A stretch of 64,000 nt of DNA from JAKAGZ01 sp963772675 (GCA_963772675.1 CAVYYF010000010.1:227592-291591); one strand, 5' to 3'. Shown: positions 33,215-43,889, counted from the stretch's first letter. Program-made: numbers and translations. Notes: generated by a model not told the origin, from the sequence alone.

Positions 33215-34213
33215 TTACTTTCTTTTTAGAATTATCACACCAAAACTCTCTGTATTATCTTTCCTGGGTATTAAGGTTGACATATAAATATTATGAGTAG
33301 ATTCATCAAGTTCCATTGTTCTGGCTCTTTTCATCGTTTTTACGTTATCAATATTTTCGAATTTATTTGGTGATACTTCCTTTATCACACTAAGTATTCC
33401 TTCCCCGCATGAGCTGAATGCTAAATGTGTTTCAGGATCAAATCTACAGGCATCAACTCCTTTGCCAATTGTGGGTGTTGCAATTACTTTGCCTGTTTTT
33501 GCATCAACCACAACCATCATTTTATTGTCACATCCTGCAAAGAGTTTGTTGTTTTTAATGTCTATCGCAAGCCCTGATGGACCTTCACCAGGCGCAACTG
33601 ACCAAGTATTAGTAATTTTTAAAGTCTTTGGATTAAATTCAACAATTTCGTTCTTGTTTTCGATATTAACGTACATGTTACCCTTATCGTTAGAAACTGC
33701 AAATTCAGGTCTTCCGTTTAGAGTTATTGTGCCAACCACCATGTTAGTTTTTGCATCAATAGCTGTCACATTGTTGCTTCGTCCGTTGAAAGTAAAAACT
33801 CTTTTTGAATATAGGTCATAAACTATTGCATCAGGATTTTTCCCTGTTACGGGTATTCTTGTAAGTACTTTAAAAGTTTTAAGGTCAAAAACCGCTACAC
33901 TATTATCTCTGCCGTTACTTATAAATCCTTTCCCTAATTTATCTGCAACAACTGCTCCATGAACTCCATTCAAACTATCTATTACACCAATTATAGAATT
34001 ATTGTCAAGGTTAATTATGTGAACTTTGTTTCCATTGGAAACAAAAAGTTGATGCGAAGAATTATCAATTGAAAGATAATCCCACCAGGAATTGCCTCCA
34101 ATATTTATTGTTCCTGTTATGCTGTAACCCGAAGCCTGTGAAAAAGATAATGGAGCAAAAAATAATAGCAAGCTAATTAAAAGTAATAAGGTTTCTCTAC
34201 CTGACGATTTCAT
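33215..34213 (-). CDS. Secreted YVTN/YncE-type beta-propeller protein
   Basis: The 332-aa protein has a signal peptide ending near SFSQA (residue about 27) and then seven or so repeats of roughly 42 residues, each built around a strand such as NNSIIGVIDSLNG, TFKVLTRIPVTGK or TNMVVGTITLNGR. This is the YVTN-type propeller usually found in periplasmic or surface proteins; no enzymatic residues are evident. Its start has AAGGAG upstream. It is divergent from the PepSY-like gene with a 201-base shared upstream region holding the putative operator. Confidence 0.85.
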   Translation of the reverse strand: MKSSGRETLLLLISLLLFFAPLSFSQASGYSITGTINIGGNSWWDYLSIDNSSHQLFVSNGNKVHIINLDNNSIIGVIDSLNGVHGAVVADKLGKGFISNGRDNSVAVFDLKTFKVLTRIPVTGKNPDAIVYDLYSKRVFTFNGRSNNVTAIDAKTNMVVGTITLNGRPEFAVSNDKGNMYVNIENKNEIVEFNPKTLKITNTWSVAPGEGPSGLAIDIKNNKLFAGCDNKMMVVVDAKTGKVIATPTIGKGVDACRFDPETHLAFSSCGEGILSVIKEVSPNKFENIDNVKTMKRARTMELDESTHNIYMSTLIPRKDNTESFGVIILKRK

Positions 34214-34338
34214 ATAGCACTCCTTTTCTAAACTTTAAAATTGGTTATATAATACTAAACAATTATTTTGAGAAAAAAGTTTTCTTACCCTGAAAAATGA
34301 TAAAAGGTTAGTAAAATTTAATTTTGAAGAAAAGCCAT

Positions 34339-34355
34339 TTTCATCTTCATTTCAT
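34339..34355 (+). promoter_or_regulatory. Direct repeat TTTCAT-N5-TTTCAT upstream of the PepSY-like gene
   Basis: Half-sites start at 34339 and 34350, again 11 bp apart, matching the pair before the response-regulator gene including flanking Ts. A TATAAA at 34380-34385 follows 24 bases after the second half-site, so the repeats would cover or adjoin the -35 region, the usual place for an activator of this family. Confidence 0.6.
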
Positions 34356-34414
34356 CTTTTATTCTTAATTTTAAGCTGATATAAATATGATTAAATAATT
34401 AAAGGAGCTTAATA

Positions 34415-34924
34415 ATGAGAAAAATTCAGTTAAAATTATCACTATTTGCTGTTGTTTTATTAACAATTGCAGCAACTTCAAATCTTTTCGGCCAGGAGAC
34501 AAAAATCAAGGAAAGTGATCTTCCATCTGCTGTAATTAAAGCTTTTCACACAGAATATCCATCAGCTAAGATCGTCGGCACAGCTAAAGAAGTAGAAAAA
34601 GGCGTTACATATTTTGAAATAGAAAGTAAAGATGGTAAAGTTGGTAGAGATCTTCTTTACACTAAAGCCGGTAAAGTTGCCGAAATTGAAGAAGCTTTAA
34701 CAGCAAAATCTATCCCTTCCTTTGTAAAAAAATCGATTGAGAAAAAATTCAAAAAGGTTGAATATAAAAGAGGTGAAAAAAATATTAGAAATTCTATAAC
34801 AAAATATGAGATTGTTATTGAATCATCAGAGGTAAAATACGAAGTTGTCTGTGATGCTAAAGGGAACATTACAAAGTCAACAAAGCTGAAAAATACTGAA
34901 TCTGATGAAAAGGATAATGATTGA
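34415..34924 (+). CDS. Secreted PepSY-like domain protein
   Basis: The 169-aa protein has a signal peptide (cleavage likely near FGQE, residue about 27) and two PepSY-like alpha/beta units: PSAVIKAFHTEYPSAKIVGT... and PSFVKKSIEKKFKKVEYKRG.... Proteins of this kind are small periplasmic proteins, often next to two-component systems in this phylum; a binding or inhibitory role is suspected but not known. It has an AAAGGAG ribosome site and a putative operator upstream, and a strong terminator downstream, so it is a single-gene unit likely controlled by the nearby regulator. Confidence 0.8.
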   Translation: MRKIQLKLSLFAVVLLTIAATSNLFGQETKIKESDLPSAVIKAFHTEYPSAKIVGTAKEVEKGVTYFEIESKDGKVGRDLLYTKAGKVAEIEEALTAKSIPSFVKKSIEKKFKKVEYKRGEKNIRNSITKYEIVIESSEVKYEVVCDAKGNITKSTKLKNTESDEKDND

Positions 34925-34960
34925 TTTATACAATTTAGCATATTTAAATTGATTATTTAC

Positions 34961-35000
34961 AATAGGCTATCATATTTGAAAGTTATGATAGCTTATTTTT
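34961..35000 (+). terminator. Rho-independent terminator after the PepSY-like gene
   Basis: GCTATCATA (34966-34974) pairs perfectly with TATGATAGC (34984-34992), and the stem extends outward through AATAG/TTATT with one G-U pair. A T-run ends at 35000. It lies 37 bases after the stop. Confidence 0.85.
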
Positions 35001-35067
35001 AATTAATATTAAATTAGCTTCATAATCATTAAATATATTTGCTATTCTAATTTCTATATGACTAATT

Positions 35068-37488
35068 ATGATATTTAGAAAAGTTAGTTCTCTGTTTATT
35101 CTCGTGCTTTTTATTGTGAATTGTCTTTCGGCACAAACTAGAAGTACAGCCACTGTCACTGGAATTGTTAAGGATTCTTTGAATAATAGCTCACTCCGTT
35201 ACGTTAATGTATTATTGCAGGATAGTATTGATAGTACTAAAACTTCAGGAGCTATGACAGATAACAACGGTAGGTTTCAAATAATTAATGTCTTTCCGGG
35301 AACTTATATAATTAAAATAAGTTATATAGGTTATAAAAATAAGATAACTCATTCTTTTAATGTTGACTCAAAAACCAAAGTGAAGGATATAGGAACAATT
35401 TTATTAAGCGATACTTCGGTTACTCTTGAGGAGGTACTTATTACCTCTAGAAGAACTCTTTTTAGTAATCAGATTGATAAAAAAGTTTATAATGTTGATC
35501 AGGATATTATGAGTAAGTCTGGATCCGCTAGTGATCTGCTTCAAAATGTTCCTTCTGTACAAGTGGATATTGATGGGAATGTATCTTTAAGAAGCTCATC
35601 CAATGTTTTGGTGATGATAAACGGAAAAACTTCACCTTTAATGGGCAGCAACCAGGCAACTGTTCTACAGAGCATCCCGGCAAATACAATCGAAAAAATT
35701 GAAGTAATAACAAACCCTTCAGCAAAATACAGACCGGATGGAACTTCGGGAATTATTAACATAGTCTTAAAGAAAAATAAAAGTACGGGGTTTAATGGGA
35801 CTTTTAATGGCAATTTAGGCCTGGCAGGCCGTCATAATGCAGGCTTTCATCTCAATTACAATACCGGTGATTTTAATATCTTTGGAGGATATAATTTAAG
35901 AAAAAATAATCGCAAAAGAGCAAATACCGATAACAGGCAGCAAATTGATAGCTCTTTTAATGTTACTAATTATAATCAAAATAACAATGGTTTATATTAT
36001 CCTTTATCACATTTTGTAACTCTTGGAGCTGATTATTCATTGGATAATTCCAATCAATTAGGAATATCAGGGAATTATTTTTATGACAGTTTTACAAGAA
36101 ACGATTTCACAAATAATTTATATACTAATGGTTCAGGAAGTTTAATTGAAAATTATAACCGAAATCGCCACGACAATGAATTTGAAAAGGAATCAGACTA
36201 TACAATGTATTTTGAGCATAGATTCCCTGCTGATGATCATAAATTAAGAATAGAATTTACCGGTTCACATGCACCTGAACAGGAAGATAATCATTTTACT
36301 AATGTTTATTATTATCCTTTATTTCCAACTACTTATGATAATACATTGATTAAGCAAACCGAAGATATCAACCAATTATCTGTGGATTATTCTGATCCGC
36401 TTTCTGATAACACTAATCTTGAAGCCGGCTATGAGGGGAATTTCCATAAAAATGATTTTGATTTTTATTCTCAATACTATAATACAACACAAAACAAATT
36501 TGTAACTGACGTTGGGCAAACAAGCCATTTCATTTATAACGAAAATATTCATGCTGTTTATGGAATTTTAGAGCATAGCTTTGGATCCTTTGGTTTGCAG
36601 GGTGGCTTAAGAGTAGAACAATCATATGGAAAAGCAAATCTTGTTACAACAGATTCATCTTTTAATAAGGACTATTTCAATATTTACCCGACAATGCATA
36701 TTGCTTATAATTTAAGTGATTTAAACAAAATACAGCTAAGTTATAGTCGCAGAGTTCGAAGGCCTGAATCAGATGATATTAATCCTTTCCCGGAGTACAG
36801 AGATCCAAGAAATGTAAGAGCTGGAAATCCAAACCTTTTACCGGAGTACATTCATTCGGTAGAGCTTGGTTTTAGTTATCAGACTGATCAATACTCAATT
36901 CTTCCCAGCATTTACTATAGTTACAGAACAAATGGTTTTACACGTGTTACAAATTTAATTAATGATACAACCTCATTAACAACTGAAGAAAATTTATTGC
37001 ACGATCAGTCAGCTGGTTTTGAGTTTATTCTATCAGCAAATGCCGGAAGATTTCTTAATATTAATTTAAATACTGATATTTTTTACGATCAGATAGATGC
37101 ATCCAATCTTGGTAACAGCAACAATAAGTCAATAATATCATGGAGTGGCAATTGTACATTGGATATGAATTTAACAAGCTCACTATTATTTCAATTAAAT
37201 TCAAATTATCGCTCAGCACGATTAACTCCACAAGGTGAATTTCGTCCAAGATTCGTTGTTAATATTGGGGCAAAGCAGGAATTGTTAAAAGATAAACTCT
37301 CATTATTAGTGACTATTTCAGATGTGTTTAATTCGTTGAGAAGAGAAATTACTATTAATACACCACAATTAATAGAGACCTATGTTGGAACACGTGATTC
37401 CCGGTTATTATATGTTGGGTTATCATATAATTTCGGATCGCAATCAAAAAAACCGAAAGATGCTCAACTAAAATATGATGTGAATTAA
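35068..37488 (+). CDS. TonB-dependent outer-membrane receptor-like protein with CarboxypepD_reg-like domain
   Basis: The 806-aa protein has a signal peptide (to about residue 23, LSAQT), an N-terminal carboxypeptidase-regulatory-like beta-sandwich (about 28-118; GIVKDSLNNSSLRYVNVLLQ, GTYIIKISYIGYKN), a plug domain with DLLQNVPSVQVDIDGNVSLR and KIEVITNPSAKYRPDGTSGI, and a C-terminal beta-barrel with many alternating-aromatic strands, ending in YVGLSYNFGSQ. Such proteins import or bind substrates at the outer membrane. It lies just upstream of a TolC/MFP/RND set, so it may share their substrate or regulation. Confidence 0.9.
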   Translation: MIFRKVSSLFILVLFIVNCLSAQTRSTATVTGIVKDSLNNSSLRYVNVLLQDSIDSTKTSGAMTDNNGRFQIINVFPGTYIIKISYIGYKNKITHSFNVDSKTKVKDIGTILLSDTSVTLEEVLITSRRTLFSNQIDKKVYNVDQDIMSKSGSASDLLQNVPSVQVDIDGNVSLRSSSNVLVMINGKTSPLMGSNQATVLQSIPANTIEKIEVITNPSAKYRPDGTSGIINIVLKKNKSTGFNGTFNGNLGLAGRHNAGFHLNYNTGDFNIFGGYNLRKNNRKRANTDNRQQIDSSFNVTNYNQNNNGLYYPLSHFVTLGADYSLDNSNQLGISGNYFYDSFTRNDFTNNLYTNGSGSLIENYNRNRHDNEFEKESDYTMYFEHRFPADDHKLRIEFTGSHAPEQEDNHFTNVYYYPLFPTTYDNTLIKQTEDINQLSVDYSDPLSDNTNLEAGYEGNFHKNDFDFYSQYYNTTQNKFVTDVGQTSHFIYNENIHAVYGILEHSFGSFGLQGGLRVEQSYGKANLVTTDSSFNKDYFNIYPTMHIAYNLSDLNKIQLSYSRRVRRPESDDINPFPEYRDPRNVRAGNPNLLPEYIHSVELGFSYQTDQYSILPSIYYSYRTNGFTRVTNLINDTTSLTTEENLLHDQSAGFEFILSANAGRFLNINLNTDIFYDQIDASNLGNSNNKSIISWSGNCTLDMNLTSSLLFQLNSNYRSARLTPQGEFRPRFVVNIGAKQELLKDKLSLLVTISDVFNSLRREITINTPQLIETYVGTRDSRLLYVGLSYNFGSQSKKPKDAQLKYDVN

Positions 37489-37584
37489 TAGTTACAGGTG
37501 GCTAATTCGGTTTTAATAAGTATTAATAATTTAAGTATTTTTAAATTACTTATATATATAGATAATGGATTACAATATTTATCG

Positions 37585-38853
37585 ATGATTAGAAAATTAA
37601 TTTTATTAGTGTTTTTTTCGTATTGTTTTGCATATGGTCAATACAATCTTGATTACTTTGTAAATAAAGCCTTTAACAATTCTCCAGTACTTAAGAATTA
37701 CCAGAGCCTTGCTCAAATAAACAATCTTCAATCTCAGCTGGATGAGGCAGAGAATTCAGCCTTGAAAGTCTCTTTAACGGCTGATTATCTGTTTGCTCCT
37801 TATCTTAATAATAATGGGAAAATCCTTTCAACTAATCCTGATCCAAAAGCAATTGGTTATGATGTTGGTATAACAAATGGCGGACTTTATTCGGCACAAA
37901 TAAATTTTGAAAAAAATATTTTTAATGGTGGGTTACTAAATGCTTTAAAACAGCAAAGGTTAACTTTAGGGAAAAGTTATGAGAACAGAACAGATGAAGA
38001 AAAGCATGCATTAAAAATGGAAGTTACCGATCAGTATCTGAAAGCACTTCAGCAATTAATGCTTTATAATCTTTCCCAGGGAGTAGTTGGTAATTTAAGT
38101 GACCAGCTGAAGATTACAGGCGACCTTGTTCAGAATGGTTATGCTAAAGCCCAGGATTATCTTTTGCTAAAAGTTGAGTTAAAATCACAGCAGATAAATT
38201 TAAGCCAGACCTGGCAAAGTTATAAAACTGGTCTTATGCAGCTTTATGCTTTATGTGGAATAAGAGATACAGAAACTGTAAAAATTGATTCTCTAAATCT
38301 TGAGAAAAATAGTATTAATGAGGGTTATTCAAATTTTCTTACAAAATACTACCTGGATAGCCTAAATACAGCCAACCAGCAGAAAATATTTGAAACCAAA
38401 TATCAGCCTCAGGTAGGCTTATTTTTCAATACCGGTTTGAACGCTGTTGAGCTGGACAATATTCAAAGAAAGTTTGGAATGAGCGCCGGTATTAATTTCT
38501 CACTACCTTTAGTGGACGGTGGACAAAAAGATCTAACCAGGCAACAAACAGAAGTTGCCGAGAAATCATTTTCATATTATAAATATTTTCTCTCTAATAA
38601 TATATCTGCAAAACTTAAAAATTCGGAAGGAAAAATATCTTCCTTAAAGGACAATCTTAGTTCGATGGAAGGACAGGTTGATGATTATCAGAATCTGTTG
38701 AGAATTTCTAAAAAACAGCTTGAACAGGGAAATCTTTCCATGATTGAGTACCTAACTCTTTTGAAGAATTATATTGAAATTCAGAAAAATCTAATTAATA
38801 CCCGGATCAGTTATCAAACGGAAATAAATAATTATAATTATTGGAATTGGTAG
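37585..38853 (+). CDS. TolC-type outer-membrane efflux protein
   Basis: The protein (about 422 aa) has a signal peptide (MIRKLILLVFFSYCFAYGQ) and two outer-membrane-efflux repeats of long alpha-helices; MEVTDQYLKALQQLMLYNLS lies in the first and SISKKQLEQGNLSMIEYL-like sequence in the second. It would form the trimeric exit duct of the tripartite pump. The ATG at 37585 is chosen because it starts a clean signal peptide; an in-frame GTG at 37498 would add 29 unlikely residues. It is two bases from the membrane-fusion gene. Confidence 0.88.
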   Translation: MIRKLILLVFFSYCFAYGQYNLDYFVNKAFNNSPVLKNYQSLAQINNLQSQLDEAENSALKVSLTADYLFAPYLNNNGKILSTNPDPKAIGYDVGITNGGLYSAQINFEKNIFNGGLLNALKQQRLTLGKSYENRTDEEKHALKMEVTDQYLKALQQLMLYNLSQGVVGNLSDQLKITGDLVQNGYAKAQDYLLLKVELKSQQINLSQTWQSYKTGLMQLYALCGIRDTETVKIDSLNLEKNSINEGYSNFLTKYYLDSLNTANQQKIFETKYQPQVGLFFNTGLNAVELDNIQRKFGMSAGINFSLPLVDGGQKDLTRQQTEVAEKSFSYYKYFLSNNISAKLKNSEGKISSLKDNLSSMEGQVDDYQNLLRISKKQLEQGNLSMIEYLTLLKNYIEIQKNLINTRISYQTEINNYNYWNW

Positions 38854-38854
38854 A

Positions 38855-39790
38855 ATGAATTGCAATAAAAAGAATAGTATTAAAATAATCACATTTATAA
38901 TCATATTTTTTATTCCGCTGATATTGATATCCTGTTCGAGTGACCAAAGCAATACAGAAATTGTCAGTGGCGGAACTCCCGTGCAAATTACACATCCTGT
39001 AATTATGGACCTAAAAGATTACCTGAAGCTGAATGCAAATACAATTTTCTTAAACAAAGAAATTGTAAGAGCGTCTTTTCAGGGATATATAGAAAAGATT
39101 TATAAAAATATCGGCGATGAAGTAAATCCCGGTGATGTTTTGTTTCGCGTTAAAACAAAAGAATCTGCCGCTGCTGATAGTATGCAGATTAACATCGGAA
39201 ATAAAATTTTTGCAGGCTCGGTTTTAATAAAGGCTAAAACTAAAGGCGTTTTGACGGAATTAAATTACCATAACGGTGATTTCATCTCTGATGGTGAGCA
39301 GATTGCAGCTGTGTCTAATCCCTCATCTTTACGAATTAGATTAAATGTTCCATTTGAAGATGCACAGAAAATTAAAATTGGGCAAAATTGTGAGATTAAT
39401 CTTCCGGGTGGAGATAACCTTAGTGGCAGAATTGATAAAAGTGTTCCTTCTGTAGACCCGACAAGCCAGACACAAGCTTTTTTAATAAAATTGTTGAAGT
39501 ACAGGGAATTACCAGAAAATTTAAACGTATTCGTAAAGATTCCTTTCCGAACATTTAAAAATGCTTTAGTTCTTCCTAAAAGTTCTATTATGACCAATGT
39601 TACAGAAGATACATTCTGGATTATGAAACTTGTAAATGATACCACTGCGATAAGAATAGACGTAAACAGAGGAATTGAAACGGATAGCCTTTTCCAAATT
39701 CTCTCACCAAAATTAAACTTATCTGATATGATAATTTCATCCGGTTCGTATGGTTTACCTGACACTGCTAAAGTTGAGATTGTTAAATGA
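38855..39790 (+). CDS. RND-pump membrane-fusion (HlyD-family) lipoprotein
   Basis: The 311-aa protein has a signal and lipobox ending at C27 (LISC), so it is a lipid-anchored periplasmic adaptor. The biotinyl-lipoyl-like half-motifs ASFQGYIEKIYKNIGDEVNP and TKGVLTELNYHNGDFISDGE flank only a very short hairpin, and the beta-barrel domain follows (RIRLNVPFEDAQKIKIGQ). It overlaps the RND gene by four bases (ATGA) and follows the TolC-like gene by one base, so the three form one operon. Confidence 0.88.
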   Translation: MNCNKKNSIKIITFIIIFFIPLILISCSSDQSNTEIVSGGTPVQITHPVIMDLKDYLKLNANTIFLNKEIVRASFQGYIEKIYKNIGDEVNPGDVLFRVKTKESAAADSMQINIGNKIFAGSVLIKAKTKGVLTELNYHNGDFISDGEQIAAVSNPSSLRIRLNVPFEDAQKIKIGQNCEINLPGGDNLSGRIDKSVPSVDPTSQTQAFLIKLLKYRELPENLNVFVKIPFRTFKNALVLPKSSIMTNVTEDTFWIMKLVNDTTAIRIDVNRGIETDSLFQILSPKLNLSDMIISSGSYGLPDTAKVEIVK

Positions 39791-42700
39791 ATAACTTCTA
39801 TGTAAAATTTAAGAGTCCTTTCGCAGTAATTCTTGTGATTATTTTATTGGGCGGGGTTTACGCCCTCACTAATATCCGCTCAGGGTTGTTTCCTGATATA
39901 ACTTTTCCCAAGATTAAAATTATAGCAGATAATGGTGACCAGCCTGTAGATAAAATGACGGTTAGTGTAACTGTACCATTAGAGAATGCAATAAAACGTG
40001 TTCAGGATCTTACTTTATTAAAAAGTGCAACGAGCAGGGGCAGTTGTGAAATTTCAGCATTCTTCAGTTGGAGCTCTGATATAAATCTTGATAAACAAAG
40101 AATAGAATCCCGAATAAATGAAATAAAACAGGATCTTCCGCTGGGTATCAATATTTCAGTGGAAAGAATGAACCCTTCTATTTTCCCTATAATGGGATTT
40201 TCATTAGAATCAAAAGGGTTTAGTCAAATAGAATTGAGGAACATTGCGCAATATACGATTAAACCTTTTTTATCGCGTATTCCGGGTATTTCGGAAGTGG
40301 CCGTAGCTGGTGGGAAAATAGAAGAATACCAGGTTACCCTTGATCCGGTAAAACTTAGTAATCTAAAAATTACTCAGCAATTAGTTGCAAATAAAATTTC
40401 TGAATCTAATTTTATTTCTTCTACTGGATATTTAAGTGATCACAACAGGCTTTATTTAACTTTAACGGAAGCTACACAGAATAGCAAAGCAGACTTAGAA
40501 AACCTTGTCGTATTAAATTATCAAAACAGGCTAATCAGATTAAAAGACATTTCTACTGTTGAAATAAGTGCGGAGAAAAGCTATACAATGATAAAAGCCA
40601 ACGGAAGAGTGCTTCCGTTAATTCATATCTTAAAACAACCGAATGCTAACCTGATAGATGTTGTAAGCTCAATTGAAAAACAACTTCCTGAACTTCAAAA
40701 AATATTACCGAAAGGAATTGTACTGCGCCCATTTTACAATCAGGCAAATTTCGTTTCAGATGCGGTGAACAGTATAAGGGATGTCGTATGGATAGGATTA
40801 TTACTGGCAATACTTTTAACTATTTTATTCTTAAGGTCTATTAAAGCCAGCTCTGTAATATTGGTAACTATTCCGGTAACGCTTAGCCTTACAATAATAG
40901 TATTGTTTACAATTGGCTATACTATAAATATTATGACTATCGGTGCTATTGCTGCCTCAATAGGATTGATTATTGATGATGCAATAGTTGTGGTTGAACA
41001 AATTCATAGAACTCACGAAGAAAATCCAAAAGAAAGTAGTAATACTCTTGTTTCTAAAGCAATAAAATATTTGCTTCCTGCCATGGTCGGTTCATCATTA
41101 AGTACAATTGTAATATTTCTTCCCTTCTTTTTAATGAGTGGTGTTGCGGGAGCCTATTTTAATGTATTAACAAATACAATGATCATAACATTAGTTTGCT
41201 CTTTTTTAGTAACGTGGATTGGACTGCCTGTAATTTATCTGCTCTTATCATCAGGTAAAGAGTCATCAGGGGTAAAACACAAAATTGCCCAAAAGCAGGA
41301 GTGGGTTTATTATTTCATTCATAAACCAATCATTTCTGTTGTTTTTGTGATCATTTTAATCGCATCTGCATATTATATAATTCCAAAATTACCTTCCGGA
41401 TTTCTGCCACAAATGGATGAAGGATCTATGGTGTTGGATTTTTCCAGCCCGCCCGGAACTTCTTTAGAAAACACGGACAAAATGTTGGATGTGGTTGATA
41501 ATATTTTAAAAAACACACCTGAAGTAAAGTCTTATGCGCGCCAGATCGGTACACAAAACGGTTTTTTTATTACAGAACCAAACACCGGTGATTATACAAT
41601 TCAACTTAAGAAAACAAGAAATAAATCTACAGATGAAGTTGCAGATGATATTCGTAAACAAATAGAATCTAAATTACCGGCACTAAGAGTAGATTTTGGA
41701 CAAATCATTGAAGACATGCTCGGCGACCTGATGTCAACGAAACAACCAATTTCTGTCCTGGTTTTTGGGGATGATCAAAATAAGATTGAGGAAATAGCAA
41801 ATAAAGTTACCGATATTATTAATAGCGTGAATGGTACGGCTGATGTATTCAATGGAATAACAATTGCTGGCCCACAAATAGTATTTAATCCTAATAATAC
41901 TGAATTAGCTAAATATGGCCTTACGCCTAATGATCTTCAATTCCAGCTAAATTCAAAAATAAATGGTACAGTAGTAGGTAATATACTGGGGAAAAACCAA
42001 TTGATTAATATCAGGATGTTTGACGGGAAAAAATATAATACTATGAATGATTTAAAACATAGTTTTATTTTTCTTAACGATGGCTCTATTAAACCAATCA
42101 ACGAATTTGCCGATATACAGTTTTTTAAAGGAGTTGCCGAAGTTGATAGAGAAAATCTGAAGCAAGTATTTGATGTTGTTGGGAGATTAAATAACAGGGA
42201 TCTCGGCAGCACTTTGGCTGAGATTCAAAATAAAATCAGCCAACAAATAAAATTGCCAACTGGATATGAAATAGTTTATGGGGGAGCATACAAAGAACAA
42301 CAAAAAGCTTTTAGCGAATTAATGTTGATTCTGTTTCTTGCTATCCTATTGGTCTTTACTGTTATTCTCTTTTTATTTAAAAGTATTAAAGTATCTCTCG
42401 CGATTATTTTTATTTCTATACTTGGAATAACCGGTAGTTTCCTGGCTCTCTTTATAACCGGCACACCTCTGAATGTTGGAAGCTATATAGGAATAATTAT
42501 GATAGTTGGAATTATAGGAGAAAATTCAATATTTATTTTTCTTCAGCATAAAGTAGGCCAAAAAGGATAACACACATGTAGATGCCGTAGTTCATGCTGT
42601 TTCTAAAAGGCTCCGCCCGACCCTTATGACAGCTTTCGGAGCCATAATTGCGCTGCTCCCCCTAGCTTTTGGAATTGGTACCGGAGCGCAGATGCATCAG

Positions 42701-42793
42701 CCTCTGGCAATAGCTATTATTGGCGGATTTCTAATAGCACTGCCTCTATTACTGATCGTACTACCCACAATTCTGCGAATGATAGATAAATAA
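39787..42793 (+). CDS. RND-family efflux transporter (one frameshift near the C-terminus)
   Basis: This is the inner-membrane proton-driven pump of the tripartite system, about 1001 aa when read through. The N-terminal transmembrane helix, porter domains (FPIMGFSLESKG, IPGISEVAVAGGKIEEY) and TM4 with the paired proton-relay aspartates D397/D398 (IGLIIDDAIVVVEQ) are intact. The first frame stops at TAA 42568-42570 after VGQKG; the +1 frame from GAT 42566 continues DNTHVDAVVHAVSKRLRPTL and carries the last transmembrane helices to TAA 42791. A single extra base in the A5GG run at 42560-42566 explains this. The substrate (metal, drug or other) is not evident. Confidence 0.87.
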
Positions 42794-42920
42794 TTGATTT
42801 CTTTTTGTGAACATTTTACAACCATTTAATTATTAAGAAACAGGTATCTATTTAGTATTGCTTCACTATAGGTTTTGTGGTAAGTTTACAACTTATTTTT
42901 ACACGATATACCACAGCTGG

Positions 42921-43889
42921 ATGAAAATTAAGTTTTTTTATTTATTATTTCTCGTACCCTTTGCCGTAAATATTTTTGCACAGGAACCAATCAGATCAGA
43001 AAATAGGATCGATAGTACTGATGTTAATATTAATAGCAAAAATAACAGTGCTGATTCATTGGATATCACGCCCCGAAAAAGCATTGCAGAAAAACCCAAA
43101 TACCTGAAGCCAGAGTATAATCTAACCTGGCATGATTGGCTCACGAATATTCCTAAAGACTACGCCAAATTTTATGATGTTGCTACCCATACAAGTTTAC
43201 CTGTTTATTTTAGTATAGGTGCTTCAACTTTAGGTTTAATAGCTACTGATAACAGAACCTGGTTGACTCAACACGAATGGTATAACAACTCAAATTTTGT
43301 AAAGCAGACCAGTGATTGGTTTGCTAAATTTGGCGATGGCAGATCACAATTTGCACTTACCGGAGTGTTTGTCGCTTACGGGTTGTTATTCAAAGATCAA
43401 CGTGCGTTAAAGACAGGAAGCGAAATTTTGCAGGTAACAATTTCGTCGGGAGCATTTGTTCAGGTACTTAAACGTTTAACGGGGCGAGAGAGTCCGTTTG
43501 TTTCCACTCAACCGGCTGGGAAATGGAGCTTTTTCGGAAGTCCGATTAAATACCAGGAGCACGTAGCTGCCCATGATGCATATCCTTCTGGGCATCTTAC
43601 CACGACTCTTGGAATGGTGGTAGTTATAGCTGAAAATTATCCCGAATGGAAGTGGGTTAAACCGCTTGGCTATTCAATTTGTACTTTAATGGCCGTAAGT
43701 ATGGTAAACAATGGAATTCACTGGTACAGCGATTATCCTCTAGCAATTTATCTGGGTTATGAGTTTGGTAAAATTGTTGCTCATCCCGAAAAATATAATT
43801 CCGATTCAGATAGTGATGATGTATCGTTTAATATAATGCCTTACCGTAGTTATAACGGGACAGGCCTGGCTATGCAGCTAAGATTTTGA
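42921..43889 (+). CDS. Secreted PAP2-family phosphatase, tandem copy 1
   Basis: The protein (322 aa) has a signal peptide (to about residue 20, NIFAQ) and a PAP2 domain in the second half. The C1 motif reads K184-RLTGRE-SP, with serine where the classical KX6RP has arginine; C2 is PSGH (222-225); C3 has HWYSD with H267 and D271, but the usual upstream arginine appears to be absent. Such enzymes dephosphorylate lipid phosphates or act as acid phosphatases. The ATG at 42921 starts the signal peptide. It is followed 43 bases later by a paralogue, so this is a tandem duplication. Confidence 0.83.
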   Translation: MKIKFFYLLFLVPFAVNIFAQEPIRSENRIDSTDVNINSKNNSADSLDITPRKSIAEKPKYLKPEYNLTWHDWLTNIPKDYAKFYDVATHTSLPVYFSIGASTLGLIATDNRTWLTQHEWYNNSNFVKQTSDWFAKFGDGRSQFALTGVFVAYGLLFKDQRALKTGSEILQVTISSGAFVQVLKRLTGRESPFVSTQPAGKWSFFGSPIKYQEHVAAHDAYPSGHLTTTLGMVVVIAENYPEWKWVKPLGYSICTLMAVSMVNNGIHWYSDYPLAIYLGYEFGKIVAHPEKYNSDSDSDDVSFNIMPYRSYNGTGLAMQLRF

